64,000 bases of DNA from Devosia sp. YR412 (GTDB taxonomy: Bacteria > Pseudomonadota > Alphaproteobacteria > Rhizobiales > Devosiaceae), in contig NZ_FOFL01000002.1 of the NCBI RefSeq assembly GCF_900110945.1, positions 496,001-560,000 of the forward strand, given 5' to 3'. The notes beneath the pieces are model-generated. The model had not been told where the DNA came from. It ran no database searches and saw only the letters and a program-made list of their open reading frames with translations. Shown here one piece after another: positions 44,869 to 53,418 of this stretch (its first letter is position 1; each line of letters starts with the position of its first letter). Position numbers and translations under genes: made by a program.

Positions 44869-45732
44869 CTAGCGTCCAATCACCGCCCCCAATTGCTCGG
44901 GGGTGCGCGCCTGCCCAGCAATGGCTTCCCGAGACCCAATGTGGACCATAATCTCCGCCGCCGCCAGTGCCGCAATAACCGCCGGACGCTTATCCCCAAG
45001 ACCAATCTGTCCGATTGGTAAAACCAGCCGCGCCAAGGCCTTGGCGTCGCCGCCCTCGGCTCGATACCAGCTCGAAAACTTCGCCCGTTTTGTCAGGCTG
45101 CCAACCATTCCGACATAAGGCGCATCCGCTCGGGCCAGCGCTTCCTGCGCAATCAAAAAGTCCAGCGCATGGTCATGCGTGAGGATCACAAACGAACTCC
45201 CCACCGGCGCCGACCGCACCACCGCCTCCGGCATAGCCACCGCGCGGGAGGCAATCTCGGCCGGTAGCAGTTCCAGCTCCTCGCGCCGCGTGTCGATCAC
45301 CTCCAACTGCACTGGCAAGATCGACAGTATCTGCGCCAGCGCCCGCCCGACATGCCCGGCACCAAAGATGAAAACATGCGGCAGCGCCGCATCTTCGTCG
45401 GCCACCAACGCCGCCAGTTCCGCCCGCCTGTCCGCATCGGCATAGGCCAGGCTCACCCCCACCCGGCCACCGCAGCACTGCCCGATCTCCGGCCCCAGGG
45501 GCACATCCATGGCTTCCTCGGCCTGCCCATTGGCGATCAGCCGCCGCGCATGCTCGATCACCATATATTCCAGCGCCCCGCCGCCGATGGTGCCGAACAG
45601 CGCAGACCGGCCCACCAGCATGAAGGTCCCCTGCTCGCGCGGCGACGAGCCACGGACGGAAGTCAGTTCGCAGACAATGGCGTCGGGTTCGGCCGAAAGG
45701 AATGCAGCGATCTCGGCACGCCGGCTGCTCAC
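44869..45732 (-). CDS. xdhC: Xanthine dehydrogenase accessory protein XdhC
   Basis: A 287-residue XdhC. It inserts the sulfurated molybdenum cofactor into XdhB and is not part of the mature enzyme. N-terminal TSVRGSSPREQGTFMLV and the Rossmann-like FIFGAGHVGRALAQIL are visible, as is GQCCGGRVGVSL with its cysteine pair. The start is a GTG that overlaps the xdhB stop (GTGA). It links the enzyme genes to the importer genes. Confidence 0.92.
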   Translation of the reverse strand: MSSRRAEIAAFLSAEPDAIVCELTSVRGSSPREQGTFMLVGRSALFGTIGGGALEYMVIEHARRLIANGQAEEAMDVPLGPEIGQCCGGRVGVSLAYADADRRAELAALVADEDAALPHVFIFGAGHVGRALAQILSILPVQLEVIDTRREELELLPAEIASRAVAMPEAVVRSAPVGSSFVILTHDHALDFLIAQEALARADAPYVGMVGSLTKRAKFSSWYRAEGGDAKALARLVLPIGQIGLGDKRPAVIAALAAAEIMVHIGSREAIAGQARTPEQLGAVIGR

Positions 45733-48059
45733 CCCAGCGCCCCTTGTTTCATCCGCTGAACGCCCATCAACACCCGCTCCGGCGTCACCGGCATATCCAT
45801 GCGAGGCGCGACCTTATAGTCAGCGACCGATGCCACAGCCATCGACAGCGCTTCCACCACGCTCATCGCCAGCATGAACGGAGGCTCGCCGACTGCCTTC
45901 GAGCGCCCGATCGTCGGCTCGCGATTGACCGACCATTCGGCCAGTTTGACGTTGAAGATCGGCGGTACATCGGAAGCCAGCGGGATCTTGTAGGTCGACG
46001 GAGCCTTGGTGCGCAGCTGCCCCTTGGCGTCCCAGACCAGCTCTTCCGTAGTCAGCCAGCCCATGCCCTGCACGAAGCCGCCTTCCACCTGGCCGATATC
46101 GATGGCCGGATTGAGCGAGCGGCCGACGTCATGCAGGATATCGACCCGGTCGACGGTATATTCTCCGGTCAGCGTATCCACGGTGACCTCCGAAACCGAA
46201 GCCCCATAGGCGAAATAATAGAACGGATGCCCACGCCCGGTGGCCCGATCCCAATGAATTTTCGGCGTCTCATAAAAGCCTGCCGCCGACAGCTGCACCC
46301 GGTTGAGATAGGCCGAAGCCGCCAGCTCAGCGAATGGCACGAATTTTTGGCCCGCCTGGATGCCACCCGGCACCCATTCCACTTCGGCTTCGCTGACCTG
46401 ATGCAGCTTGGCGGCATGAACAACCAGCCGCTCCTTGATCTGCCGTGCCGCATCCCAGGCCGCCATGCCATTGAGATCGGAGCCGGACGAGGCTGCCGTC
46501 GCCGAGGTGTTCGGCACCTTCCCCGTCGTCGTCGCCATGATCTTGACCACGTCGAGCCCGACGCCGAAGGCATCGGCCAGCACGGCCGCGACCTTGATAT
46601 AAAGCCCCTGACCCATCTCGGTCCCGCCATGGCTGAGATGGATGGAGCCGTCCTTATAGACATGCACCAGCGCCCCGGCCTGATTGTACCAAGTGGCGGT
46701 GAAAGAGATGCCGAACTTGACCGGCGTCAGCGCAATACCCTTCTTGAGCACCGGACTGCCCGCATTGTATTTGAGGATCGCTTCGCGGCGCGCCTGATAG
46801 TCGGCCGAGGCCTCCAGCTCATCCACCACGCGATGAATGACATTGTCCTCCACCGTCTGGTGATAGGGCGTTACATTGTCGGTGTCGGTGCCGTAGAAAT
46901 TAGCTTTGCGGATCTCCAGCGGATCCTTGCCCAGCGCATAGGCGATGTCCTCCACCCAGCGCTCCGCCGCCATCATGCCCTGCGGGCCACCAAAGCCTCG
47001 AAACGCCGTGTTGGAGACCGTATTGGTATAAAGCGGCTGCGACTGCACCCGCACCGCCGGATACCAATAGGCATTGTCGGCATGAAACAGCGCCCGGTCG
47101 GTGACCGGGCCGGAAAGGTCTGACGAGAAGCCCGCCCGCGCACCATAGGTGGCGTCGACCGCCAGTATCTTGCCGGCATCATCATAGCCGACATCATAAT
47201 CAACCACGAAGTCGTGCCGCTTGCCGGTGGCCGTCATGTCGTCGTCGCGGTCCGGCCGGATCTTGCAGGCGCGGTTCCATTTCTTGGCCGCCAGCGCCGC
47301 CACCGCGGCAAACAGGTTCCCCTGCGTTTCCTTGCCGCCGAAGCCGCCACCCATGCGGCGGATCTGCACCGTCACCGCATGATGGCGGATGCCCAGCACG
47401 GCGGCGACCATCAACTGCACCTCACTCGGATGCTGCGTCGACGAGAACACCGTCACATCCTCGTCCTCTCCCGGCACCGCCATGGCGATCTGCCCTTCGA
47501 GGTAGAAATGATCCTGCCCGCCGATCTCGACGCTACCCTTGACCCGGCGTGGCGCCGCGGCAAAACCCGCCTCCACATCGCCGCGCTCAAGCTTGAGCGG
47601 ATCGGTCACCAGCTTGCCGCCCGCCGTCTGCGCATCGCGCACATTGGTGACAAACGGCAGGTCGCGATACTCGACAACTGCCGCATGCGCGGCCCGCCGC
47701 GCCTGGTCGCGCGTCTCGGCGATCACCGCAAACAGCGGCTGGCCCCAGAAATGCACCTTGCCAATGGCAAACACCGGCTCGTCATGCTTGTGGCTCGGCG
47801 ACACATCATTCTCGCCCGGAATATCCTCGGCGGTCAGCACGCCGATCACCCCCGGCGAGGCCTTCACCGCCGCAAAGTCGATGGAAACGATCTCCGCATG
47901 CGGCCGCGTCGACAGCGCCAGATAGGCATGCATCGTGCCGGCCGGCTCGATCATGTCGTCGATATACTCGGCCGTGCCCGACACATGCTTGGGCCCGCTG
48001 TCATGGCGGGTGGAGGTATGCAGCGAGGCGAGCGGAATGGGAGAGGAATGCTTGTTCAC
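45729..48059 (-). CDS. xdhB: Xanthine dehydrogenase molybdopterin-binding subunit
   Basis: A 776-residue large subunit. Cofactor motifs include the Moco-binding RRMGGGFGGKETQ, NTAFRGFGGPQG and the active-site glutamate in AVGEPPFMLAMSV. It oxidises hypoxanthine to xanthine and urate together with XdhA. A longer reading frame exists upstream, but GGGAGGTGGC directly before the GTG at 48059, and the overlap with the xdhA stop (GTGA), fix this start. Confidence 0.95.
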   Translation of the reverse strand: MNKHSSPIPLASLHTSTRHDSGPKHVSGTAEYIDDMIEPAGTMHAYLALSTRPHAEIVSIDFAAVKASPGVIGVLTAEDIPGENDVSPSHKHDEPVFAIGKVHFWGQPLFAVIAETRDQARRAAHAAVVEYRDLPFVTNVRDAQTAGGKLVTDPLKLERGDVEAGFAAAPRRVKGSVEIGGQDHFYLEGQIAMAVPGEDEDVTVFSSTQHPSEVQLMVAAVLGIRHHAVTVQIRRMGGGFGGKETQGNLFAAVAALAAKKWNRACKIRPDRDDDMTATGKRHDFVVDYDVGYDDAGKILAVDATYGARAGFSSDLSGPVTDRALFHADNAYWYPAVRVQSQPLYTNTVSNTAFRGFGGPQGMMAAERWVEDIAYALGKDPLEIRKANFYGTDTDNVTPYHQTVEDNVIHRVVDELEASADYQARREAILKYNAGSPVLKKGIALTPVKFGISFTATWYNQAGALVHVYKDGSIHLSHGGTEMGQGLYIKVAAVLADAFGVGLDVVKIMATTTGKVPNTSATAASSGSDLNGMAAWDAARQIKERLVVHAAKLHQVSEAEVEWVPGGIQAGQKFVPFAELAASAYLNRVQLSAAGFYETPKIHWDRATGRGHPFYYFAYGASVSEVTVDTLTGEYTVDRVDILHDVGRSLNPAIDIGQVEGGFVQGMGWLTTEELVWDAKGQLRTKAPSTYKIPLASDVPPIFNVKLAEWSVNREPTIGRSKAVGEPPFMLAMSVVEALSMAVASVADYKVAPRMDMPVTPERVLMGVQRMKQGALG

Positions 48060-49522
48060 GCCACCTCCCGCCGGAGCCTTTGCCCCTGTCCCGTGGTTTC
48101 GAGATAGAACCGCTGCAGAAGGTTCTGCGCCGTCAACAGGCGATAGTCCGCCGAGGCCCGCATATCCGAAATCGGCTGATAATCCTCGCCAAACAGCGCC
48201 ATCGCCGCTTCCACAGTCTCCTGCGTCCAAGGCTTGCCAACCAGCGCCGCTTCCACAGCCTTCGCGCGCTTCGGCGTTGCCGCCATGCCACCGAAGGCCA
48301 CCCGCGCCATGCCGACCACGCCGGTATCATTGACGAACACCCGGAAGGCGCCGCACAGCGCCGAAATATCTTCCTCGCGCCGTTTGGAAATCTTGTAGCA
48401 GGCGAACTTTTCGCCCGCCGGCAGCAGCGGAATGGTCACGCTCTCGACGAATTCGCCCGGTCGGCGGTCCTGCTTTCCATAGGCGATGAAGTAATCTTCC
48501 AGCTTGATCTCACGGCGGTGCTCGCCCCGGCGCAGGCTGAGCTTGGCGCCCAGCGCAATGAAGGGCGGAGGCGTGTCGCCGATCGGCGAGCCATTGGCGA
48601 TATTGCCGCCGATGGTGCCCATGTTGCGGATCTGCTCGCCGGCAATGCGGTTCCACAGCTCGGCCATGTCGGGGAAGGTCGCTGCCATCACCGGCAGCGC
48701 CTCGGAATAGCTCACCCCGGCATAGAAGCGCACTTCGCTGTCATTCTCGGCAATGCGTTTCAGCTCCTGCAGGTGATTGATGAAAATCACCGGCCCGATC
48801 GCCCGCATGAATTTGGTGACCCAGAGCCCCACATCGGTCGAGCCATTGACGATGGTCGCCGTCGGATTGGCCTCATACACGGCGGCAAAATCATCGAGGC
48901 TCGCCGGCACCACGATGCGTTCGGCGCCCTCGCCGATCTCGACCCGCTTCCCATCGCTGATCGACTTGATCTTGCCCTTGAGCGCAATGCGCTCGGCCCA
49001 CAGCGGATCGCCCTGCGGCGCGCCATAGCTGGAAATCGCCTTGGCCGCCCGGATGATCGGCGCATAGCCGGTGCAGCGGCACAGGTTTCCCTGCAGCGCC
49101 CTTTCGATCGCCGGCTGGCTTGGCTGCGGATCGCGCATCCACAGCCCATAGAGCGACATCACAAAGCCCGGCGTACAAAACCCGCATTGCGACCCATGGT
49201 GATCCACCATCGCCTGCTGCACCGGATGCAAAACGCCATCCTTGCCGCGCAGGTGCTCCACCGTCACCACATGCGTACCATGCAGGCTGCCAACGAAACG
49301 GATGCAGGCGGTGACCGAGTCATAGATGATCTCGTCGCCCATCAGCCGGCCGACCAGCACGGTGCAGGCGCCGCAATCGCCCTCGGCGCAGCCTTCCTTG
49401 GAGCCGCGCAGCCGCCGCTCCAGGCGCAGCCAGTCGAGCAGCGTGGTATCAGGCTTCACATCGGCAAGGCTGATCTCCTCATCATTGAGGATAAAGCGGA
49501 TGGCGCCCGAAACCTCGACCAT
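48056..49522 (-). CDS. xdhA: Xanthine dehydrogenase FeS/FAD-binding small subunit
   Basis: A 488-residue subunit. The first [2Fe-2S] cluster has C45, C50, C53 and C73; the second has C113, C116, C148 and C150 (SQCGFCTPG and NLCRCTGY). The FAD domain follows, with ATIVNGSTDVGL and IRNMGTIGGNIANGSPIGD. Electrons from the molybdenum site pass through these centres to NAD. It is 3 bases after uraH and overlaps xdhB. Confidence 0.95.
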   Translation of the reverse strand: MVEVSGAIRFILNDEEISLADVKPDTTLLDWLRLERRLRGSKEGCAEGDCGACTVLVGRLMGDEIIYDSVTACIRFVGSLHGTHVVTVEHLRGKDGVLHPVQQAMVDHHGSQCGFCTPGFVMSLYGLWMRDPQPSQPAIERALQGNLCRCTGYAPIIRAAKAISSYGAPQGDPLWAERIALKGKIKSISDGKRVEIGEGAERIVVPASLDDFAAVYEANPTATIVNGSTDVGLWVTKFMRAIGPVIFINHLQELKRIAENDSEVRFYAGVSYSEALPVMAATFPDMAELWNRIAGEQIRNMGTIGGNIANGSPIGDTPPPFIALGAKLSLRRGEHRREIKLEDYFIAYGKQDRRPGEFVESVTIPLLPAGEKFACYKISKRREEDISALCGAFRVFVNDTGVVGMARVAFGGMAATPKRAKAVEAALVGKPWTQETVEAAMALFGEDYQPISDMRASADYRLLTAQNLLQRFYLETTGQGQRLRREVA

Positions 49523-49525
49523 GCC

Positions 49526-49882
49526 CTAGCTCCCCCGATAGGTCGAATAGGCGAAGGGGCTGACCAGCAGCGGCACGTGATAGTGTTTGTCTTCGGAAAT
49601 GGTGAAGCGGATCGGCACCACGTTGAGGAAGGGCGTTTTGATCTCGACGCCCAGCCGCTCGAAATACTGCCCTACATGAAAGCGGATTTCGAACTCGCCC
49701 TTGTCGAACTGCTGTTCGTCGAGCAGCGGATTGTCCACGCGCCCGTCGGCATTGGTATAGCTGTCGGTCACGTGATGCGTGTGATCGCCATGCACATAGT
49801 GCAATTCGATCCGCATGCCACGCGCCGGCTTGCCGTGCATCGTGTCCAAAACATGCGTGGTGAGGCGTCCACTACCCGCCAT
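49526..49882 (-). CDS. uraH: 5-Hydroxyisourate hydrolase
   Basis: A 118-residue transthyretin-like protein. It hydrolyses 5-hydroxyisourate, the product of PuuD, to OHCU. The N-terminal LTTHVLDT, the HVPLLVSP segment and the C-terminal tetrapeptide YRGS are the family signatures. It is the first gene of the long minus-strand purine transcript and is divergent from puuE-uraD, which performs the next two steps. Confidence 0.95.
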   Translation of the reverse strand: MAGSGRLTTHVLDTMHGKPARGMRIELHYVHGDHTHHVTDSYTNADGRVDNPLLDEQQFDKGEFEIRFHVGQYFERLGVEIKTPFLNVVPIRFTISEDKHYHVPLLVSPFAYSTYRGS

Positions 49883-50033
49883 GTGCTGCTCCGTCTATTT
49901 CCCCAAGGCCAAGATTATCCCATCGCAAGCGATGCGCAATGCTCATTTTTTACCAACTGGTCCATTTTTGTGCATCTTGTCAGGCGCGACGAGACTCGTG
50001 ACTATCGCGCCATCCAGAGACGAGAGCACCACA
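49883..50033. promoter_or_regulatory. Divergent control region of uraH and puuE-uraD
   Basis: This 151-base gap should hold promoters for both arms of the urate pathway. An AT-rich stretch contains ACCAACTGGT (49952-49961) with ACCA/TGGT half-sites flanked by T tracts, a candidate operator. A second small palindrome GCGATGCGCAATG-like region lies near 49927-49941. I cannot assign a regulator, and none is encoded next to it. Confidence 0.4.
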
Positions 50034-51449
50034 ATGCGTTATCCCCGCGACATGCATGGCTATGGCCAGACCCCGCCCCACGCCAACTGGCCCGGCGGCG
50101 CCCATGTCGCGGTGCAATTCGTGCTCAATTACGAAGAGGGCGGCGAGAACAATATCCTGCACGGCGACGCCGCTTCGGAAGCCTTTCTTGTCGATGTGCT
50201 CGGCTCCGTGCCTTGGCCCGGTCAGCGCCACGCCAATGTCGAGAGCATGTATGAATATGGCGCCCGCGCTGGCTTCTGGCGGCTGCATCGCCTGTTCACC
50301 CAGGCCAATCTCCCCGTCACCGTCTATGGCGTTGCCACCGCGCTGATGCGCGCCCCGGCCCAGCTTGCGGCCATGCAGGAGGCCGGCTGGGAAATCGCCA
50401 GCCATGGCCTCAAATGGGTGCAGCACAAGGACATGCCGGCGGAGGAAGAGCGCCAGCAGATCGCCGAAGCCATCCGCATCCACACCCTGGCCACCGGCGA
50501 GCGGCCCAAGGGCTGGTACACCGGCCGCTCCTCGCTGCAGACCGTGGATCTGGTCTCCGAAGCCGGCGGCTTCGCCTATATTTCCGATACCTATGACGAC
50601 GACTTGCCCTATTGGCGCGTCTACGAGGGCCAGCCGCACCTCATCATCCCCTATTCGCTCTCGACCAATGACATGCGCTTCGTCACCGGCCCGGGCTTCG
50701 ACAATGGCGAGGAATATTTCCAGTTTTTGAAGGACACATTAGATGTCCTCTATGCCGAGGGTCAGGCGGGCTCGCCCAAGATGATGTCGCTGGGCCTACA
50801 CTGCCGGCTGGTCGGCCAGCCCGGCCGCTATCAGGGCCTCAAAAAATTCGTCGATTACATCCAGAGCTTCGACAAGGTCTGGATTCCCACCCGACTCGCC
50901 ATCGCCGAACATTGGGCGGCCGAGCATCCCTATGTCGCGCCCGAGGTCATCCCCTCGCAGATCGGCCGCGACGAATTCATCACCCGCTACGGCTCGATCT
51001 TCGAACATTCCCCCTGGATCGCCGCCCGCGCCTGGGACAACGAAATGGGACCGGCAAATGACACCGCCATTGGCCTCCATTTCGCACTACGCACCCAGTT
51101 CCGCCTCGCCACGCCCGAACAGCGCATGGGCGTCCTCCGCGCGCACCCCGACCTCGCCGGCAAGCTGGCCGCTGCCAAGCAACTTACCGAATCCTCCACC
51201 GCCGAACAGGCCTCCGCCGGCCTCGACCACCTGACGGACGCCGAGCGCCAGCAGTTCAACGAACTCAACGACGCCTATGTGAAGAAATTCGCCTTCCCCT
51301 TCATCATCGCCGTCCGCGACAACACCAAAGCGAGCATTCTGGCGGCGTTTGAGCAGCGTCTTGCCAATAGCGCGGAAGAAGAATTCGCCACGGCGTGTGC
51401 ACAGGTGGAGCGTATTGCGCTACTCAGGTTGAAGGCACTGCTGCCGTAA
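50034..51449 (+). CDS. puuE: Bifunctional allantoinase PuuE / OHCU decarboxylase UraD
   Basis: A 471-residue fusion. Residues 1 to about 300 are a cofactor-independent allantoinase of the polysaccharide-deacetylase (NodB) fold (YEEGGENNILHGD, GWEIASHGLKW, SLGLHCRLVGQPGRYQGL). Residues from about 305 are UraD (SQIGRDEFITRYGSIFEHSPWIA, LRAHPDLAGKLA, FPFIIAVRDN). UraD turns OHCU into S-allantoin; PuuE opens it to allantoate. The frame runs upstream into uraH, but the family begins at MRYPRDMHGYG. Confidence 0.93.
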   Translation: MRYPRDMHGYGQTPPHANWPGGAHVAVQFVLNYEEGGENNILHGDAASEAFLVDVLGSVPWPGQRHANVESMYEYGARAGFWRLHRLFTQANLPVTVYGVATALMRAPAQLAAMQEAGWEIASHGLKWVQHKDMPAEEERQQIAEAIRIHTLATGERPKGWYTGRSSLQTVDLVSEAGGFAYISDTYDDDLPYWRVYEGQPHLIIPYSLSTNDMRFVTGPGFDNGEEYFQFLKDTLDVLYAEGQAGSPKMMSLGLHCRLVGQPGRYQGLKKFVDYIQSFDKVWIPTRLAIAEHWAAEHPYVAPEVIPSQIGRDEFITRYGSIFEHSPWIAARAWDNEMGPANDTAIGLHFALRTQFRLATPEQRMGVLRAHPDLAGKLAAAKQLTESSTAEQASAGLDHLTDAERQQFNELNDAYVKKFAFPFIIAVRDNTKASILAAFEQRLANSAEEEFATACAQVERIALLRLKALLP

Positions 51450-51466
51450 GGGCGCACCGGCCGTCA

Positions 51467-51486
51467 CCCTCGGGCTTGACCGAGGG
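51467..51486 (+). terminator. Hairpin after puuE-uraD, possible terminator
   Basis: CCCTCGG and CCGAGGG pair over 7 bp around a GCTTGA loop, 18 bases past the stop codon. There is no T tract, so it is a weak terminator candidate or a half copy of the palindromic element at 854-1000, whose arms also contain CTTGA. Confidence 0.4.
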
Positions 51487-51520
51487 CTCTGCACTTAGGG
51501 CATTTCAACCGAGCCTAGGC

Positions 51521-51638
51521 CATCACCCCACCCTCAATCCCTCCCCATTCAGGGGAGGGAAGCCATGCTTCAGCGGCCTCGATCTTTCTTATCCCTCCCC
51601 CTTGTGGGGAGGGTGGCCCCGAAGGGGTCGGGTGGGGG
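51521..51638. repeat. Palindromic intergenic repeat, copy D
   Basis: Between two convergent genes. The left arm is of the CACCCCACCCTCAATCCCTC type and the right of the GGGTGGCCCCGAAGGGGTCG type, in the opposite orientation to copies A and C. Inner hairpins CCCCATTCAGGGG and CCCCCTTGTGGGG are intact. Confidence 0.9.
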
Positions 51639-51655
51639 TTGGTTTGGCCACCCCC

Positions 51656-52147
51656 CTATTTGTAAAACCCCAGCCGAAAATTGAACCCGTGCTCGAGGTA
51701 AATTTTCATCGCGCACAGCATTCCCGTCCAGCCTTCGCAATTGAAATAGGACGCCTTTTGCCCCGCCACGGTGTCGCGCCAGCCGCTTTCGGCAATGCTG
51801 ACCAGCGTTCGTCCGTCCTCAAGACCTGAAAACGTCATCGTCACTGTCGTATCGTAACTGCCGCCCTGCTCCGGCGTGCCATCGGCCGCGGCCCAGCGCA
51901 GCACAATCTTTTCATCCTTCACCACTTCCACCACGGTCACCGGGAAAGCGCCGGGAAAATCGTGGAAATCCCAGGTCACTGTCGCGCCGGTTTCGAGCCG
52001 CCCCTTGGCGCCACCGGTGGTGAAATAGCCGCTCAGCTTTTGCGGGTCGGCCACCGCCTCGAACACTTCATGCACCGGCTTGGCGATCCGCCCCGACACG
52101 CGAAACTCCAGCGCCATCTGCTTTTCCTTGGTCACGACGTCACGCAT
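51656..52147 (-). CDS. SRPBCC (AHSA1-like) domain protein
   Basis: A 163-residue START-like protein of the Hsp90-activator homology class. Family features are MALEFRVSGRIAKPVHEVFEAVADPQKLSGYFT near the N-terminus, TWDFHDFPGAFPVTVVEV, and C-terminal W-x-x-x-L. AGGAGAG before the ATG at 52147 fixes the start. It is divergent from an ArsR-type regulator and shares its operator, a common genetic pairing in which the two are jointly controlled. The ligand is unknown. Confidence 0.87.
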   Translation of the reverse strand: MRDVVTKEKQMALEFRVSGRIAKPVHEVFEAVADPQKLSGYFTTGGAKGRLETGATVTWDFHDFPGAFPVTVVEVVKDEKIVLRWAAADGTPEQGGSYDTTVTMTFSGLEDGRTLVSIAESGWRDTVAGQKASYFNCEGWTGMLCAMKIYLEHGFNFRLGFYK

Positions 52148-52179
52148 CTCAACTCTCCTCGCTTGACTGACCATACGAT

Positions 52180-52199
52180 ATGTTATAAAAATATAACAT
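52180..52199. promoter_or_regulatory. ArsR-type operator palindrome
   Basis: ATGTTATA and TATAACAT form a perfect 8-bp inverted repeat around AAAA. It is AT-only in a GC-rich region and overlaps the ATG of the arsR-type gene, 33 bases upstream of the divergent SRPBCC gene. Autoregulation of the pair is very likely. Confidence 0.75.
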
Positions 52200-52527
52200 G
52201 TCAACCGAAGATGAAAACGACCTGATTTTCAAGGCTCTCAGCCATCGCACGCGCCGCCACATCTGCGATCTGCTGCGCGTCGAGCCGCTGACCACCGGCA
52301 TGCTCTGCGATCGCCTGCCCGAGATCGATCGCTGCACCGTCATGCAGCATCTCAAGGTCCTCGAAGAGGCTGGCCTCGTCGTCACTGAAAAGCGCGGCCG
52401 CGAGCGCTGGAACCATCTCGATGCCCTCCCCATCCACGCCATTCACGAGCGCTGGATCGGCCCCTACGCGGCCTATGCCACCAACATGTTGAGCCGCCTC
52501 AAGAGCCAGGTCGAAACCCCGGCGTGA
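52198..52527 (+). CDS. ArsR family HTH regulator
   Basis: A 109-residue winged-helix repressor. The recognition region is LSHRTRRHICDLLRVEPLTT then DRCTVMQHLKVLEEAGLVV. No cysteine pair of the CxC metal-sensing type is placed in the recognition helix (the cysteines are single), so metal sensing is not indicated. The ATG falls inside the palindrome, and no ribosome site is visible, so the message may be leaderless. It probably represses itself and the SRPBCC gene. Confidence 0.85.
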   Translation: MSTEDENDLIFKALSHRTRRHICDLLRVEPLTTGMLCDRLPEIDRCTVMQHLKVLEEAGLVVTEKRGRERWNHLDALPIHAIHERWIGPYAAYATNMLSRLKSQVETPA

Positions 52528-52546
52528 CATCGGGCTTGCCGAAGCA

Positions 52547-52579
52547 GTCACGCTCGCCGATGATCGGCGCAACCGTGAC
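52547..52579 (+). promoter_or_regulatory. Nested inverted repeat upstream of allE
   Basis: GTCACG (52547-52552) pairs with CGTGAC (52574-52579), and inside it GCCGATGATCGGC (52556-52568) is a 13-base palindrome. The element ends 15 bases before the ureidoglycine aminohydrolase ATG. It could be an operator or a 5' leader hairpin. The 3' part of the arsR gene is 20 bases away. Confidence 0.45.
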
Positions 52580-52594
52580 CACCCCGGAACCACA

Positions 52595-53416
52595 ATGGCC
52601 GATACCACCTATGCCTCGCCTGCCGCCGGACTGCCGCCCCAGACGGCGCTGCACACCGGCCGCGCCACCTTCACCGAGGCCTATGCGCTCATTCCCCATG
52701 GCGTGATGCGCGACATCGTCACCAGCTATCTGCCGCATTGGAACCAGACCCGCGCCTGGGTCATCGCCCGGCCGCTCTCCGGCTTTTCCGAGACCTTCAG
52801 CCAATATATCGTCGAAGTCATGCCCGGTGGCGGCAGTACCCAGCCCGAGCCCAATCCGGAGGCAGAAGGCGTGCTCTTCGCCGTCGCGGGCGAGGCAAGC
52901 GTCAGCATCGAGGGCAAAACCCACCTGCTCAAGCCCGGCGGCTATGCCTTCCTGCCGCCCGGCACGGCCTGGTCCCTGACCAACAAGGGCAATGTCCCCG
53001 CCCGCTTCCACTGGGTGCGCAAGCGCTATGAAGCCGCCGCCGGCATCGACCTGCCGACCGCCTTCGTCGCCAATGAGCAGGATGAGCCGATCATCTGGAT
53101 GCCCGGTACCAACAATACCTGGGGCACCACCCGCTTCGTCGATCCGGCTGACGTCCGCCACGACATGCATGTCAATATCGTCACGCTTGAGCCCGGCGCG
53201 GTCATTCCTTTCGAGGAAACCCATGTCATGGAACACGGCCTCTATGTGCTCGAGGGCAAGGCCGTCTATCGCCTAAACCGCGACTGGGTCGAGGTGGAAG
53301 CTGGCGATTTCATGTGGCTGCGCGCCTTCTGCCCGCAGGCCTGCTACGCCGGTCCCAACCGCTTCCGCTACCTGCTCTACAAGGACGTCAACCGCCACGC
53401 GAAGCTGCCGTTCTGA
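52595..53416 (+). CDS. allE: (S)-Ureidoglycine aminohydrolase
   Basis: A 273-residue bicupin. It hydrolyses (S)-ureidoglycine to (S)-ureidoglycolate and ammonia. The first cupin contains PGGGSTQPEPNPEAEGVLFAV and the second carries the metal-binding HDMHVNIVTLEPG, E/H residues in PFEETHVMEHGLYVLEG, and the final FRYLLYKDVNRH. The length matches AllE/UGlyAH. It is the first of three plus-strand genes, with allA 2 bases downstream. Confidence 0.92.
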   Translation: MADTTYASPAAGLPPQTALHTGRATFTEAYALIPHGVMRDIVTSYLPHWNQTRAWVIARPLSGFSETFSQYIVEVMPGGGSTQPEPNPEAEGVLFAVAGEASVSIEGKTHLLKPGGYAFLPPGTAWSLTNKGNVPARFHWVRKRYEAAAGIDLPTAFVANEQDEPIIWMPGTNNTWGTTRFVDPADVRHDMHVNIVTLEPGAVIPFEETHVMEHGLYVLEGKAVYRLNRDWVEVEAGDFMWLRAFCPQACYAGPNRFRYLLYKDVNRHAKLPF

Positions 53417-53418
53417 TC

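Noticed and set aside
48080..50254. 724-residue plus-strand frame opposite xdhA and uraH
   Set aside because: The minus-strand genes are unambiguous, and this frame shows histidine/arginine-rich shadow composition.
51467..51486. Riboswitch or tRNA-like structure after puuE
   Set aside because: It is only a simple hairpin downstream of the gene, without further conserved elements.
52198..52527. Arsenic or metal sensing by the ArsR-type regulator
   Set aside because: No CxC pair is in the recognition helix; partner gene is SRPBCC, not an efflux pump or reductase.
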